This document shows, one piece after another, positions 43,059 to 52,061 of a DNA stretch of 64,000 bases. A program made the position numbers and the translations under genes. This DNA is from Acidobacteriota bacterium (GTDB taxonomy: Bacteria; Acidobacteriota; Vicinamibacteria; Vicinamibacterales; UBA2999). The first letter of the stretch is position 1, and each line of letters begins with the position of its first letter. The stretch spans positions 11,936-75,935 of the forward strand of contig CANIBQ010000015.1 of the NCBI GenBank assembly GCA_947465645.1. The letters run 5' to 3'. The notes under the pieces were generated by a model, which saw only the letters and a list, made by a program, of their open reading frames with translations, was not told the origin of the DNA and ran no database searches.

Positions 43059-44273
43059 ATGAAGACACGCTACGGCGCCTCCCCGTGGATACACCAGTTT
43101 CCCAACGACCGCCGGCCGGACTATCCGCGGTTTCGTGGCGAGCTGACCACCGACGTCGTCATCGTCGGCGGCGGGTTGACCGGCTGCGCCACGGCGCAGG
43201 CGTGCGCGTCCGCTGGACTCAAAGTCGTGCTGCTCGAGCGCGACCGCGTCGGCCAGGGAAGCAGTGGTCGAAGCCCGGGACTCCTGCTGCCCGATCCCGG
43301 CCCGGCGTTCCGCGCCCTGGCCGCCGCGCAGGGGCTGCGTTTGGCTCGCCAGGCCTTCGAGATCTGGCGCCGCGCATCGGTCGACGGAGCCGCGCTGCTC
43401 AAGCGGCTCAAGATCAAATGCCACGTCGAGCCGCAGCCACTGTTTGTCGTGGCGACGCGCGGCGACGAAAAGGAATTCCGCAAGGAATACGAGGCGAGGG
43501 AATCCGCCGGTCTCGAGTTCGCCTGGCTGTCGCAGAAGCAGATCAAGAGCGCGCTCAACCTCGAGGCTCCGGTCGGCGTGCGCATGCGCGACAGCTTTAC
43601 CCTCGACCCCTATCGCGCATGTCTGGGGATGGCCGACGCCGCCACGCGCCGCAAGGGCGTCTTCTTCGAGCGCTCGCTGGTCAAGAAGGTCCGCTTCGAG
43701 GACAAGCAGGTCGATGTGACCACCGACGGCGGCGTGATTCACGCCAGGACGATCGTTGTCTGCACGGGGACGGCGACGCCGGAGTTCCGGCCGCTTCGAC
43801 GCCACTTCAAGCGGCGCGAACTGTATCAGGCGCTGACCGCGCCCATCCCCGCTCCGGTTCGAAAGCAGCTCGGTCAAGGCGACACGATCGTCCGCGACTC
43901 GCGGACGCCGGCGCACCGGATGCGGTGGACGGACGAAAAGCTTCTCCTCGCCGGCGCGGACAAGGACGAGACGCCGGAAAAGCTCCGTGACGCGATGCGC
44001 GTGCAGCGTACCGGGCAGTTGATGTACGAACTCCTCATGCGCTATTCGGCCATCTCCGGTCTTCAGCCCGAATACGGATGGGAGACGACGTACGGCGAGA
44101 CTGCGGACGGATTGATGTACATCGGCCCGCACCGCAACTACCCGCGACACCTGTTTGCGCTTGGCGGGGCCCGCGACTCGGTGACCGGGTCATTTCTCGC
44201 CGCCCGCATCCTGCTCCGCGCGCTCCAGGACGAGCCTGACAAGAGCGACCGGGTGTTCGGCTGGGCGCGATGA
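43059..44273 (+). CDS. FAD-dependent amino-acid oxidase-like (DAO) oxidoreductase
   Basis: Four hundred and four residues. FAD loop DVVIVGGGLTGCATAQACASAG, LLERDRVGQGSSGRSPGLL, a substrate domain, and the C-terminal LFALGGARDSVTGSF closing the FAD site. Likely oxidises an amine or amino acid. Coupled to bshB1 by an ATGA overlap, which makes it a candidate partner in thiol metabolism, although no such role is established for the family. Confidence 0.85.
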   Translation: MKTRYGASPWIHQFPNDRRPDYPRFRGELTTDVVIVGGGLTGCATAQACASAGLKVVLLERDRVGQGSSGRSPGLLLPDPGPAFRALAAAQGLRLARQAFEIWRRASVDGAALLKRLKIKCHVEPQPLFVVATRGDEKEFRKEYEARESAGLEFAWLSQKQIKSALNLEAPVGVRMRDSFTLDPYRACLGMADAATRRKGVFFERSLVKKVRFEDKQVDVTTDGGVIHARTIVVCTGTATPEFRPLRRHFKRRELYQALTAPIPAPVRKQLGQGDTIVRDSRTPAHRMRWTDEKLLLAGADKDETPEKLRDAMRVQRTGQLMYELLMRYSAISGLQPEYGWETTYGETADGLMYIGPHRNYPRHLFALGGARDSVTGSFLAARILLRALQDEPDKSDRVFGWAR

Positions 44274-45016
44274 CCACTGAGGTCGGCCAGGTCGATCTGC
44301 TCGCGTTTGGACCGCACCCCGACGACATCGAGATCGGCATCGGGGGAACCGTGGCCAGGCACGTGGCCCTCGGCTTCCGCGTCGGGTTGTGCGATCTCAC
44401 CGCCGGCGAAATGGGCAGCAACGGCACCATCGAGGAGCGGCTCGCCGAGTCGGAGGCGGCGCGCGCGGTGCTTGGTGCGGCATGGCGTACGAATCTGCGG
44501 CTGCCCGATCGCGCCATCGGCAGCGACCCCTCCCACACACGCGCGATTGCGGCGCTCATTCGTCGGGCCCGTCCTCGTGTCGTCGCGCTGCCGTACTGGT
44601 CGGATCGGCACCCCGATCACGTCGCGGCCAGCCAGCTATTGACCGAGGCGGTGTTCAGTGCCGGGCTGCGGCGCTACGCGGCCGAAGGCGACGCGTGGAA
44701 GGCGGAGTCATCCTGTTACTACTTCATCAATGACTGGGCGCCGCCATCATTCGTGGTGGACGTGAGCGATCAGTACGACACCAAGCGGCTCGCCCTCGCG
44801 TGCCATGCCAGCCAGTTCACGCCGGTCGCGGCCGGCGCGGTGGCCACCCGGCTGACGTCATCGCGCTTCCAGCAGCTCATCGAAAGCCGCGACGCGCAAT
44901 TCGGCGCGCAGGCCGGTGTGGCGTTTGCCGAGGGCTTCGTCGTGAAATCCCCGGTCGTCCGCCCGCATCTGATCCCCGACGCGGGCCCCTCGACTCCGCT
45001 CGGGAGCCGCCGGTGA
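44270..45016 (+). CDS. bshB1: Bacillithiol biosynthesis deacetylase BshB1
   Basis: Zinc deacetylase acting on N-acetylglucosaminyl malate, second step of bacillithiol synthesis. Two hundred and forty-eight residues of the LmbE fold: FGPHPDDIEIGIGGT with the zinc ligands His-Asp-Asp, DLTAGEMGSNGT, and YWSDRHPDHVAAS. Contiguous with bshA, which confirms the assignment against other LmbE proteins. Overlaps both neighbours by four bases. The third enzyme, BshC, is not in the window. Confidence 0.92.
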   Translation: MTTEVGQVDLLAFGPHPDDIEIGIGGTVARHVALGFRVGLCDLTAGEMGSNGTIEERLAESEAARAVLGAAWRTNLRLPDRAIGSDPSHTRAIAALIRRARPRVVALPYWSDRHPDHVAASQLLTEAVFSAGLRRYAAEGDAWKAESSCYYFINDWAPPSFVVDVSDQYDTKRLALACHASQFTPVAAGAVATRLTSSRFQQLIESRDAQFGAQAGVAFAEGFVVKSPVVRPHLIPDAGPSTPLGSRR

Positions 45017-46149
45017 ACGTCGGCATCGTCTGCTACGCGTCGGTCGGTGGCAGCGGCATCGTCGCCACCGAGCTCGGCAAGGCGCTCGCGTCGAGAGGCC
45101 ACCAGGTGCACATCATCAGCACCGACATGCCGTTCCGCCTCGGCGAGTTTCACGAGGGTCTGTCGTTTCACCAGGTGCTGACCCCGACCTATCCGCTCTT
45201 CCGCGAGCCGCAGTATCTGCTGTCGCTGGCGAACCGGATCGTTCAGGTGGCGCGCGACCTGAGCCTCGACATCATCCACGCGCATTACGCCGTCCCGCAC
45301 GCCACCGCGGGATTTCTCTCGCGTCAGGTGCTCGCGTCGAGCGGGGCCGGCGTCGTGCCCAAGGTCGTGACCACGTTGCACGGGACCGACATCACGCTGG
45401 TCGGCAACGACCCGTCCTATTCCGAGATCGTCGCGTTCTCGATCGAACAGTCGGACGGCGTGACGGCGGTGTCGGAGAGCCTGCGCAGATCGACGCACGC
45501 CGAGCTTGGCGTGACGCGCGACATCGCGGTGATTCCGAACTTTCTCGACTGCGCCGTTCACCGCCGGCTCGACTCCCCGGAGCTGCGAAGGCGGCTGGCG
45601 GGAGACGACCACACCAAGCTGGTGATCCACGTCTCGAACTTCCGTCCGGTGAAGCGGATCGATGCCGTCGTACGGATCTTCGACCGGATTCGCCGGGAGG
45701 TCGGCGCGCGACTGCTACTCGTGGGCGACGGCCCTGAGCTGACGACGGCGCACCGCGTCGCACGCGAGCTTGGCATCACGCATCTGGTTCGTTCGGTCGG
45801 TGCGCAGGAGGAGGTGCAGCCGCTGCTTTCCGCCAGCGACGTGTTCCTGTTGCCCTCCGCGCAGGAGAGCTTCGGGCTGGCCGCGCTCGAGGCGATGGCG
45901 TGCGAAGTGCCTGTCGTCGCGTCGCGCGTCGGCGGATTGCCCGAGGTGATCGAGCACGGCGTCAGCGGCTTCCTGCATCCGGTCGAGGCGCTCGACGAGA
46001 TGGCCGCAAGTGCGGTGGAGCTATTGATCAATCCTGCACGCCATCGTCAGATGGCGCAGGCCGCCTGCCGGCGCGTTCGCGAGGAGTTCTGCACGGACCG
46101 CGTCGTCCCGATGTACGAAGAGTTCTATGCCCGGGTTCTGCGCACCTGA
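45013..46149 (+). CDS. bshA: Bacillithiol biosynthesis glycosyltransferase BshA
   Basis: GT4 glycosyltransferase joining L-malate and UDP-GlcNAc, first step of bacillithiol synthesis. Three hundred and seventy-eight residues from GTG 45013 (GTGA overlap): CYASVGGSGIVATELGKALA, TTLHGTDITLVG, FRPVKRIDAVVRIF and the E-x7-E motif ESFGLAALEAMACEVPVVAS. Together with bshB1 it indicates bacillithiol as the cell's main small thiol. Confidence 0.92.
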   Translation: MNVGIVCYASVGGSGIVATELGKALASRGHQVHIISTDMPFRLGEFHEGLSFHQVLTPTYPLFREPQYLLSLANRIVQVARDLSLDIIHAHYAVPHATAGFLSRQVLASSGAGVVPKVVTTLHGTDITLVGNDPSYSEIVAFSIEQSDGVTAVSESLRRSTHAELGVTRDIAVIPNFLDCAVHRRLDSPELRRRLAGDDHTKLVIHVSNFRPVKRIDAVVRIFDRIRREVGARLLLVGDGPELTTAHRVARELGITHLVRSVGAQEEVQPLLSASDVFLLPSAQESFGLAALEAMACEVPVVASRVGGLPEVIEHGVSGFLHPVEALDEMAASAVELLINPARHRQMAQAACRRVREEFCTDRVVPMYEEFYARVLRT

Positions 46150-46189
46150 CTGGAGGCGTGACGTGTTAGAGGGAGCGTCATCTGCTGCC

Positions 46190-46220
46190 ACAGGCCACAG
46201 AGACACGGAGGCACAGAGCG
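46190..46220. repeat. Dispersed inverted-repeat element, copy 2 (half)
   Basis: GGCCACAGAGACACGGAGGC followed by ACAGAGCGAAA matches the left arm of copies 1 and 3. The right arm is missing. Intergenic between bshA and the convergent VOC gene. Confidence 0.6.
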
Positions 46221-46236
46221 AAATTCCTCACAGGCG

Positions 46237-46773
46237 CTACGAAAAGGGAACCAGCTTCTTGAAGGTCGCCAGCACCCACCGGTAGCCGTCGGGGTCGGTC
46301 ACGAAGGCGATCCGGTCTCCCCAGGGCTTGTCCTCGGCTTCTTCCACGCCGGCGCCGGCGCCTCTCGCCTGCGCGAGGGCGCGGTCTACATCCTCCACGT
46401 AGGTATACACAGCCGCGGCGCCGCCAGTGGGCGACGTGGCATCGCCCTTTCTGATCAGCATCACGACGGAGGCCTCGTGGCGCATCTCCGCGTACCGGGG
46501 CTGGCCGTCGGTGTCGGCCAGCACGACGCCGCGCGAGAAGCCGAACGCGCGCTCGAGAAACTCCATCGTCGCACCGACATTCGCCACCGCGAGGTAGGTG
46601 TTGAGCGCCTGCATCCCCGGCGCCAGCCCGCTGCCGATCACCCGGGCCGGCGGCACCTCTGTCGCGGACCGTGAAGGTCCGCGCCGCATGGTGGTCTTAG
46701 TCTTCTTGATGCGGCGCGGGCCTTTACGGCCCGCGGACCGCGCGGGCGTCGCCGCCTTCCGTTTTTTGCTCAT
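46237..46773 (-). CDS. VOC (glyoxalase-fold) protein with basic N-terminal extension
   Basis: One hundred and seventy-eight residues. The last 120 are a PhnB/glyoxalase-like VOC domain: LNTYLAVANVGATMEFLERAFGF, PRYAEMRHEASVVMLI, PWGDRIAFVTDPDGYRWVLATF. Ligand unknown. The first 50 residues are extremely basic (KKRKAATP, RKGPRRIKKTK, MRRGPSRSATE), and their DNA is a palindromic repeat (46664-46734) translated in frame. ATG 46773 chosen over 46800 because SKKRK follows it and the divergent remnant starts at 46801. Confidence 0.8.
   Translation of the reverse strand: MSKKRKAATPARSAGRKGPRRIKKTKTTMRRGPSRSATEVPPARVIGSGLAPGMQALNTYLAVANVGATMEFLERAFGFSRGVVLADTDGQPRYAEMRHEASVVMLIRKGDATSPTGGAAAVYTYVEDVDRALAQARGAGAGVEEAEDKPWGDRIAFVTDPDGYRWVLATFKKLVPFS
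46664..46734. repeat. Palindromic element inside the VOC coding sequence
   Basis: GCGGACC-GTGAA-GGTCCGC, then GCCGCAT ... ATGCGGC, then GCGGGCC-TTTAC-GGCCCGC: two hairpins enclosed in one larger inverted repeat. The right half recurs in the hisB 5' region at 60742-60769. Confidence 0.75.
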
Positions 46774-46800
46774 GTTTTCGCAGGTAGCATAGTGAACCAA

Positions 46801-46974
46801 TGGCGACGGCGTCCACCTGCGACGTGCGGATCGTCGGCGCCGGTCCGGCGGGAAGCGCCGCGGCCTGGTCGCTGGCGCGCGCGGGGCGGCACGTCGTCCT
46901 CGCGGATGAGCAGTTACGGGTGGGTTTTCCTAGGGCCCAATCGCCGCTTCAACCTACTTTAGGGAGCGGATAGC
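46801..46974 (+). pseudogene. N-terminal fragment of an FAD-dependent oxidoreductase
   Basis: A 57-codon frame starting MATASTCDVRIVGAGPAGSA, then LARAGRHVVLADE: the Rossmann FAD loop and second strand of a geranylgeranyl-reductase or halogenase-like protein. After about codon 38 the similarity stops (LRVGFPRAQ is not family-like) and the frame ends, with no continuation in the next 190 bases. A 3' deletion has removed nine tenths of the gene. Confidence 0.65.
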
Positions 46975-47163
46975 ACGAACTCTGGGCGCGAATCCCGCCG
47001 TCTCTTTTCGCCTGAGGGCCGCTGGCAGAAAATCCGCTCTACAGGCCCATGTTCTGCGGTTAACGGCCGATTGCCTACGAGAAGTGTAAGTGCGGGTCGA
47101 AAAATCGCTGTTCCCAAAGACACAGCTGAACCATAAGATCAGAGCGACTCCCAAAGAAGACTG

Positions 47164-48630
47164 ATGGCAAGAGGCAACTGGCACGTCGAACACCTGCTGC
47201 GGCGCGCGGGCTTCGGTCCGAACGCTGAAGATCTGTACCGCTTCGAAGAGACGCCGATCTCGGTGGCCGTCGACTACCTGGTCGAGTACCAACGGCAGCC
47301 TGACGAGGTCGACTCGAAGATCGGACAGGCGGCCTACGTCGGCGTCACGACGCGCGGCCAGTTCTCGCCGAACACCAACATCGAAGATGCCCGGCAGCGA
47401 TGGCTGTTCCGCATGGTGCACTCGCAGCGCCCGCTGCAGGAAAAGATGGCGCTCTTCTGGCACAACCACTTCGCGACGGCCTACAGCAAGCTGGCCGGCG
47501 TCTACGGCGCCGTGCAGGCGACGAAGATGATGGCGCTCAAGGCCGGCGAGCTGCCGGGGCCCCAGGGCCAGATCGAATTGTTCCGCCAGAACGCGCTCGG
47601 CAGCTTCCGCAACCTGCTCGTCGAGGTGGCCAGAGATCCGGCGACCATCGTCTGGCTCGACGGCCGCACGAACGTCAAGGCGCGCCCGCAGGAAAACTTC
47701 GGCCGCGAAATCATGGAGCTCTTCACGTTCGGTCTCGGCAACTACGTCGAGCAGGACGTGTACGCGGCGGCCCGCGTCTTCACCGGGTGGAATATTCGCA
47801 ACCCCGTCGCGAACGGCCGCAACGACGATCCGAACACGTATTACGAGTTCGTCTACAACGCCGCCCAGCACGACGTGGCGGCAAAGGCCTTCACGTTTCC
47901 GATTTACTCCGACGGCAACAGGACGATTCCGGCGCGCTCGGCGGCTGACGGGATGCAGGACGGCATCGATTTCATTACCGCCCTGGCCACGCACCCGGAA
48001 ACCGCGCGGCGCCTCGCGCGCAAGCTCTGGAACTTCTTCATCACCGAGCTCGCGGCGCCGGATCCCGCGTTTGTCGAGGCGGTCGCCGGCGTCTATCTCG
48101 AGAACAGGACCGAGATGCGTCCCGTGATCCGCTTCATCCTGCGGTCTTCCTGGTTCGTCGATCCGGCGCGGTGGTTCACGCGGTATTCGTGGCCGGTCGA
48201 GTTCGTCGTGCGGGCGATCCGCGAGGTCGGCTGGAACGGGCTCAGCGTGGACGTCGCGCGCACGCCGTTGACCAACATGGGCCAGACGCTCTTCGAACCG
48301 CCGGACGTCAACGGCTGGGAACTCGGTCCGGGATGGTTCTCGAGCGGGGCGATGCTGGCGCGGATGAATTTCGCGACGACGCTGGCGGCCAACCAGCGGT
48401 TCAACCTCGCGCGCGAGGTCGGTGTCGTTGCGCGCAAGTCGCCTGACGAGGCGTTGGCCTTTTTCACGGACCGCCTGTCGCCGGCCTATCTCGACCAGGG
48501 TCCGTACAACGATCTGCTGACGTACCTGCGCACGAACGCCACCTGGCCCGCGACCGATGCAGTGTTGAACACCAAATCAGCCGGACTCGCGCGCCTGATC
48601 GTGGGCTCGTCCGAATACCAGTTCGTATAG
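47164..48630 (+). CDS. DUF1800 family protein
   Basis: Four hundred and eighty-eight residues, family-typical helical protein: HLLRRAGFGPNAEDL at the start, KMALFWHNHFATAYSK, RPQENFGREIMELFTFGLG and the LFEPPDVNGWELG segment. No signal peptide in this copy. DUF1800 genes are nearly always next to a DUF1501 gene and are thought to form an exported or envelope-associated complex of unknown function; here DUF1501 follows after 11 bases. Confidence 0.88.
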   Translation: MARGNWHVEHLLRRAGFGPNAEDLYRFEETPISVAVDYLVEYQRQPDEVDSKIGQAAYVGVTTRGQFSPNTNIEDARQRWLFRMVHSQRPLQEKMALFWHNHFATAYSKLAGVYGAVQATKMMALKAGELPGPQGQIELFRQNALGSFRNLLVEVARDPATIVWLDGRTNVKARPQENFGREIMELFTFGLGNYVEQDVYAAARVFTGWNIRNPVANGRNDDPNTYYEFVYNAAQHDVAAKAFTFPIYSDGNRTIPARSAADGMQDGIDFITALATHPETARRLARKLWNFFITELAAPDPAFVEAVAGVYLENRTEMRPVIRFILRSSWFVDPARWFTRYSWPVEFVVRAIREVGWNGLSVDVARTPLTNMGQTLFEPPDVNGWELGPGWFSSGAMLARMNFATTLAANQRFNLAREVGVVARKSPDEALAFFTDRLSPAYLDQGPYNDLLTYLRTNATWPATDAVLNTKSAGLARLIVGSSEYQFV

Positions 48631-48641
48631 GTGCAGTGCCC

Positions 48642-49904
48642 ATGAAGGTTTCACGACGAGAGTTCCTCCGCGACGGCGTCACGGCGTTTACCGTCAGCTT
48701 CGCCGCGCCGGCGTTCCTGAGCGACATCGCGCTCGCGCAGGGCGTGCGCTCGCGCAACCTTGTCGTGCTGTACCTGAGCGGCGGCAACGACTCGCTGAGC
48801 ACGGTCGTTCCGTACAGGGATCCGTTCTATTACAGCCGCCGTCCCGCGATTGCGATTCCGGCGGGACAGGTGCTGCAGATCGGCAGCGACAGCAGGGGCA
48901 CCACGCTTGGCCTGCATCCGCGCCTCACCGGCCTGCACAGCATCTTCAACGACGGCCGCCTCGCCGTCATTCAGCGCGCCGGCTACAACAATTCCAGCCG
49001 CTCGCACTTCCAGGGCACCGACATCTGGGGCACCGGCGATCCGAACTCGCCTTCGAGCCTCGGGTGGCTCGGCCGCTACCTCGATACGCTTCCCTCTCCA
49101 GTGGATCCGCTGATCGGCTGGAACGCGACGCGCGAGACGCCGCGAGCGCTGATGGCGCGCACGGTGGCGGTGCCGGCGATTCCCGATTCGCGCACCTACA
49201 GTCTGTCGAGTCCCAATGGCGGGGCCGAAGCGCTGAATGAACGCAACACCGCGACGCGGATGTCGTCGCACGTTGCGGAGGATCGTCCCCATCTCTCGTT
49301 CGTGAACGGATCCGTTCGCGGGGCCCTCGATACGCTCGACCGTGTGAGCCAGGTCAACGCCTACGTTCCGTCGGTCACCTATGCCAACAACGGTCTCGCC
49401 CAGGCGCTTCGGACCGTCGCCGGATCGATCGTCCGCGGCATCGGCACCAAGGTCTACTGGGTGCAGTTCGGCGGCTTCGATACGCACTCGGGGCAGGGCA
49501 ACGCCGGCGGCGGCGGCTACGCCAACCTGATGGGCACCATCGGCGACAGCGTGCTCGCGTTCTACAACGACCTGCGCAACCAGGGACTGCTCAACGACAC
49601 GCTGATGCTGCAGTTCTCCGAATTTGGACGGCGCATCTCCGAGAACGGCAGCCAGGGCACCGACCATGGCGCGGCCGGCATCATGTTGGCGATGGGCGGC
49701 GGCGTGCGCGGCGGAATCTACGGCACCGCGGCGTCGCTCGATCCGAACCCGGGTAACGCTACGCTCGAGAACAGCGGCGGCGATGTCCGCTACGAAACGG
49801 ACTTCCGCTCGGTCTACGCGAAGGTGCTCGATAGCTGGCTGGGCGTGAATTCGACGACCATCCTCGGGGCTGACTTCCGCGCGGGTGCACCGGCTATCAT
49901 CTAG
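48642..49904 (+). CDS. DUF1501 family protein, Tat-exported
   Basis: Four hundred and twenty residues of the alkaline-phosphatase/sulfatase-like DUF1501 family. Tat signal SRREFLRDGVTAFTVSFAAPAFL; catalytic-fold pieces LVVLYLSGGNDSLSTVVP, WVQFGGFDTHSGQG, and LQFSEFGRRISENGSQGTDHGAAG with the metal-binding Asp-His. ATG 48642 has AGGTG eight bases upstream, better than GTG 48636. Pairs with DUF1800. Confidence 0.9.
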   Translation: MKVSRREFLRDGVTAFTVSFAAPAFLSDIALAQGVRSRNLVVLYLSGGNDSLSTVVPYRDPFYYSRRPAIAIPAGQVLQIGSDSRGTTLGLHPRLTGLHSIFNDGRLAVIQRAGYNNSSRSHFQGTDIWGTGDPNSPSSLGWLGRYLDTLPSPVDPLIGWNATRETPRALMARTVAVPAIPDSRTYSLSSPNGGAEALNERNTATRMSSHVAEDRPHLSFVNGSVRGALDTLDRVSQVNAYVPSVTYANNGLAQALRTVAGSIVRGIGTKVYWVQFGGFDTHSGQGNAGGGGYANLMGTIGDSVLAFYNDLRNQGLLNDTLMLQFSEFGRRISENGSQGTDHGAAGIMLAMGGGVRGGIYGTAASLDPNPGNATLENSGGDVRYETDFRSVYAKVLDSWLGVNSTTILGADFRAGAPAII

Positions 49905-49906
49905 GC

Positions 49907-50596
49907 ATGACACGACCGATCGCACCAGCCGCGGCACTCGCGGCTGTCCTTCTCTTTTCCTCGTTTCCATCCGCGCAAGACAAACAGAACACCGACGAAG
50001 CGAAGCGCGTGCGCGACGCGACGACCGTCTTCGGAGAGATCATGGGCGCCGCAGACAAGGCGATTCCGAGCGCGATCCTTGGCAAGGCCGAAGGCATCGC
50101 GATCTTTCCCGACACGGTCAAAGCCGGTTTCATCGTCGGCGGCACACGCGGCAGAGGCATCCTGAGCGTCCGCTCCGCGACCGGGTGGTCCGCACCCGCG
50201 TTCATGACGCTGACGGGCGGCAGCTTCGGCCTCCAGATCGGCGGACAGGCGGCAGACATCATCCTCGTCATCAACGACCGGCGCGGCCTCGAGAACCTGG
50301 TGCGCAACCAGTTCAAGATTGGCGCCGACGCGTCGGTGGCAGCCGGGCCGGTGGGGCGCGATGCGCAGGCGGCCACCGACATCCAGCTTCGCGCCCAGAT
50401 CCTCAGCTATTCCCGCGCGCGCGGCCTCTTTGCCGGTGTCACCATCAACGGCAGCACGATCCGCCAGGATGTCGATGCCAACGAGCGGTTTTATGGCCAG
50501 CGGCTGGGGACGAAGCAGATCGTGTTCGATGGGGCCGCAGGTTCGCCAGACCTGGTGGCGCCCTGGCTCGACGCCCTCGTCCGGTATACCAAGTAA
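49907..50596 (+). CDS. SYLF-domain lipid-binding protein, exported
   Basis: Two hundred and twenty-nine residues: signal peptide (AALAAVLLFSSFPSAQ) and a SYLF/YSC84 domain (KAEGIAIFPDTVKAGFIVGGTRGRG, SFGLQIGGQAADIILVIND, GPVGRDAQAATD, ILSYSRARGLFAGVTINGS). The fold binds phosphoinositides in eukaryotes; the bacterial role is unknown. It starts two bases after the DUF1501 stop and may share its operon. Confidence 0.85.
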   Translation: MTRPIAPAAALAAVLLFSSFPSAQDKQNTDEAKRVRDATTVFGEIMGAADKAIPSAILGKAEGIAIFPDTVKAGFIVGGTRGRGILSVRSATGWSAPAFMTLTGGSFGLQIGGQAADIILVINDRRGLENLVRNQFKIGADASVAAGPVGRDAQAATDIQLRAQILSYSRARGLFAGVTINGSTIRQDVDANERFYGQRLGTKQIVFDGAAGSPDLVAPWLDALVRYTK

Positions 50597-50635
50597 CCAG
50601 GAACATCCGCGCCTGCCGCGCGTGCGTAGAACTTC

Positions 50636-51244
50636 ATGATGTGGCTGCTCGCGGCGTTGGCCGGGTTCCGGCCCGAGTCTGCTGAGGCTCAGGCGGCGGA
50701 TCGTGCCTGCCTGAGCCGGCTGTCGTCGGGCGACGGCGCCGCCGCCGCGTCGCTCTACGATCGCCACGCGAGACCCGTCTATTCGCTGGTCCTGCGTATC
50801 CTCCACGATGAGGGAGACGCAGAGGACGTGGTGCAAGACGTGTTCGCGCAGGCATGGCGCCAGGCGGAGCGGTACGACGCGTCCCGCGGCGCCGTCGGTG
50901 CGTGGCTGCTCGTCATGGCGAGGACCCGGGCGATCGACAAGCTCCGCGCGCGGCGCGCCCGCTCGGGACCGCAGACAGTGGACGTTCGCGCCATCGAAGA
51001 GATGTCGTCGGGAGCAGCCGACCCGGTTTCCGAGGTGCTCGACGCCGAGCAGGCGCGGCGCATGCAGCGCGCGCTCGGCGAGCTTCCCCTGCTGCAGCGG
51101 CTCGCGATCGAGCTCGCGTACTACGAGCGGCTCACGCAGCGCGAGATTGCCGACCGGATCGAGGAGCCGCTCGGCACCGTGAAGACCCGCATCCGGCTTG
51201 GCTTGCTGAAGCTGCGAGAGACGCTCGCAGAGGTACGGTCATGA
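50636..51244 (+). CDS. ECF RNA polymerase sigma factor
   Basis: Two hundred and two residues. Region 2 (ASLYDRHARPVYSLVLRIL, DAEDVVQDVFAQAWRQA, GAWLLVMARTRAIDKLRA) and region 4 (LPLLQRLAIELAYYERLTQREIADRIEEPLGTVKTRI) are both intact, resembling SigK-type ECF factors. Coupled by ATGA to its anti-sigma factor, so it is released by an envelope signal. Its likely targets are the genes directly downstream (DUF4331, DUF4198, HupE). Confidence 0.92.
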   Translation: MMWLLAALAGFRPESAEAQAADRACLSRLSSGDGAAAASLYDRHARPVYSLVLRILHDEGDAEDVVQDVFAQAWRQAERYDASRGAVGAWLLVMARTRAIDKLRARRARSGPQTVDVRAIEEMSSGAADPVSEVLDAEQARRMQRALGELPLLQRLAIELAYYERLTQREIADRIEEPLGTVKTRIRLGLLKLRETLAEVRS

Positions 51245-51960
51245 CTCCCGCACACGGCGACGTGAAGGCCAACGCGGCGCCCTACGTGCTGGGCAGCCTC
51301 GAGCCGGACGAGAAGGACGCGTTCGAAGCGCACCTGGCGACGTGCGACGTGTGCGCGGCCGAAGTGCAGAGCCTGCGTCGTACGACCCATGCGCTCGCCT
51401 ACGCCGTGCCCCAGCGCACGCCTCCTGCGGACCTGCGTCAGCGCGTCCTCGGGTCGTTTGCGAAGGCGGCCGAGGCGCCGCGGCCTGCGCCGCCACGTCC
51501 ACGACCGCACGCAAGCCACTGGTGGCCGCTCGCGGCATCGCTCATTCTCGTAGCCGCTCTCGGCGCGTACGCCGTGCGCCTGCAGATGCGCGTCGGCGAC
51601 CTCCAGTCGTCGGTGGCGGTTCTGGCCGCACCCGATCTCGTGCGGATCGATCTCGCGGGACAGGCGACGTCGCCGCAGTCAAGCGGTCGCGCGCTTTGGA
51701 GCCGGGAGCGCGGCATGGTGTTCGCCACCTCCAACCTCCCCGCGCTTCCTGCCGGCAAGGTGTACCAGGTGTGGGTCGTGACCGCGGACGCACCGATCAG
51801 CGCCGGACTCGTCGCGCCCGATCCGACTGGTGGTGGCATGGCCTATTTCTACACCCCCCCCGACATTCCCGCGCCCACGGCGGTCGCCGTGACCCTCGAG
51901 CCCGCGGGCGGAGTGCCCGCGCCGACCGGCGAGTTTTATCTCGTCGGCAAACCGGGCTAG
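51241..51960 (+). CDS. Anti-sigma factor (RskA-like)
   Basis: Two hundred and thirty-nine residues. Zinc-finger anti-sigma domain with HLATCDVCAAE (H-x3-C-x2-C), proline-rich linker, one membrane helix (WPLAASLILVAALGAYAV, about residues 98-115) and an extracytoplasmic RskA domain (ALPAGKVYQVWVV, then PTAVAVTLEPAGGVPAPTGEFYLVG). Holds the preceding sigma factor at the membrane until degraded. Confidence 0.9.
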   Translation: MTPAHGDVKANAAPYVLGSLEPDEKDAFEAHLATCDVCAAEVQSLRRTTHALAYAVPQRTPPADLRQRVLGSFAKAAEAPRPAPPRPRPHASHWWPLAASLILVAALGAYAVRLQMRVGDLQSSVAVLAAPDLVRIDLAGQATSPQSSGRALWSRERGMVFATSNLPALPAGKVYQVWVVTADAPISAGLVAPDPTGGGMAYFYTPPDIPAPTAVAVTLEPAGGVPAPTGEFYLVGKPG

Positions 51961-52061
51961 CTTCCATCTTCCCCCTCCCCCGATACATCCATCCTCCTCA
52001 TTCCTCCGTAGATGTGTTCGTCGGCCGTTCCGCGCCGGCGGAAAAGAAAAATGGAGAAGGT

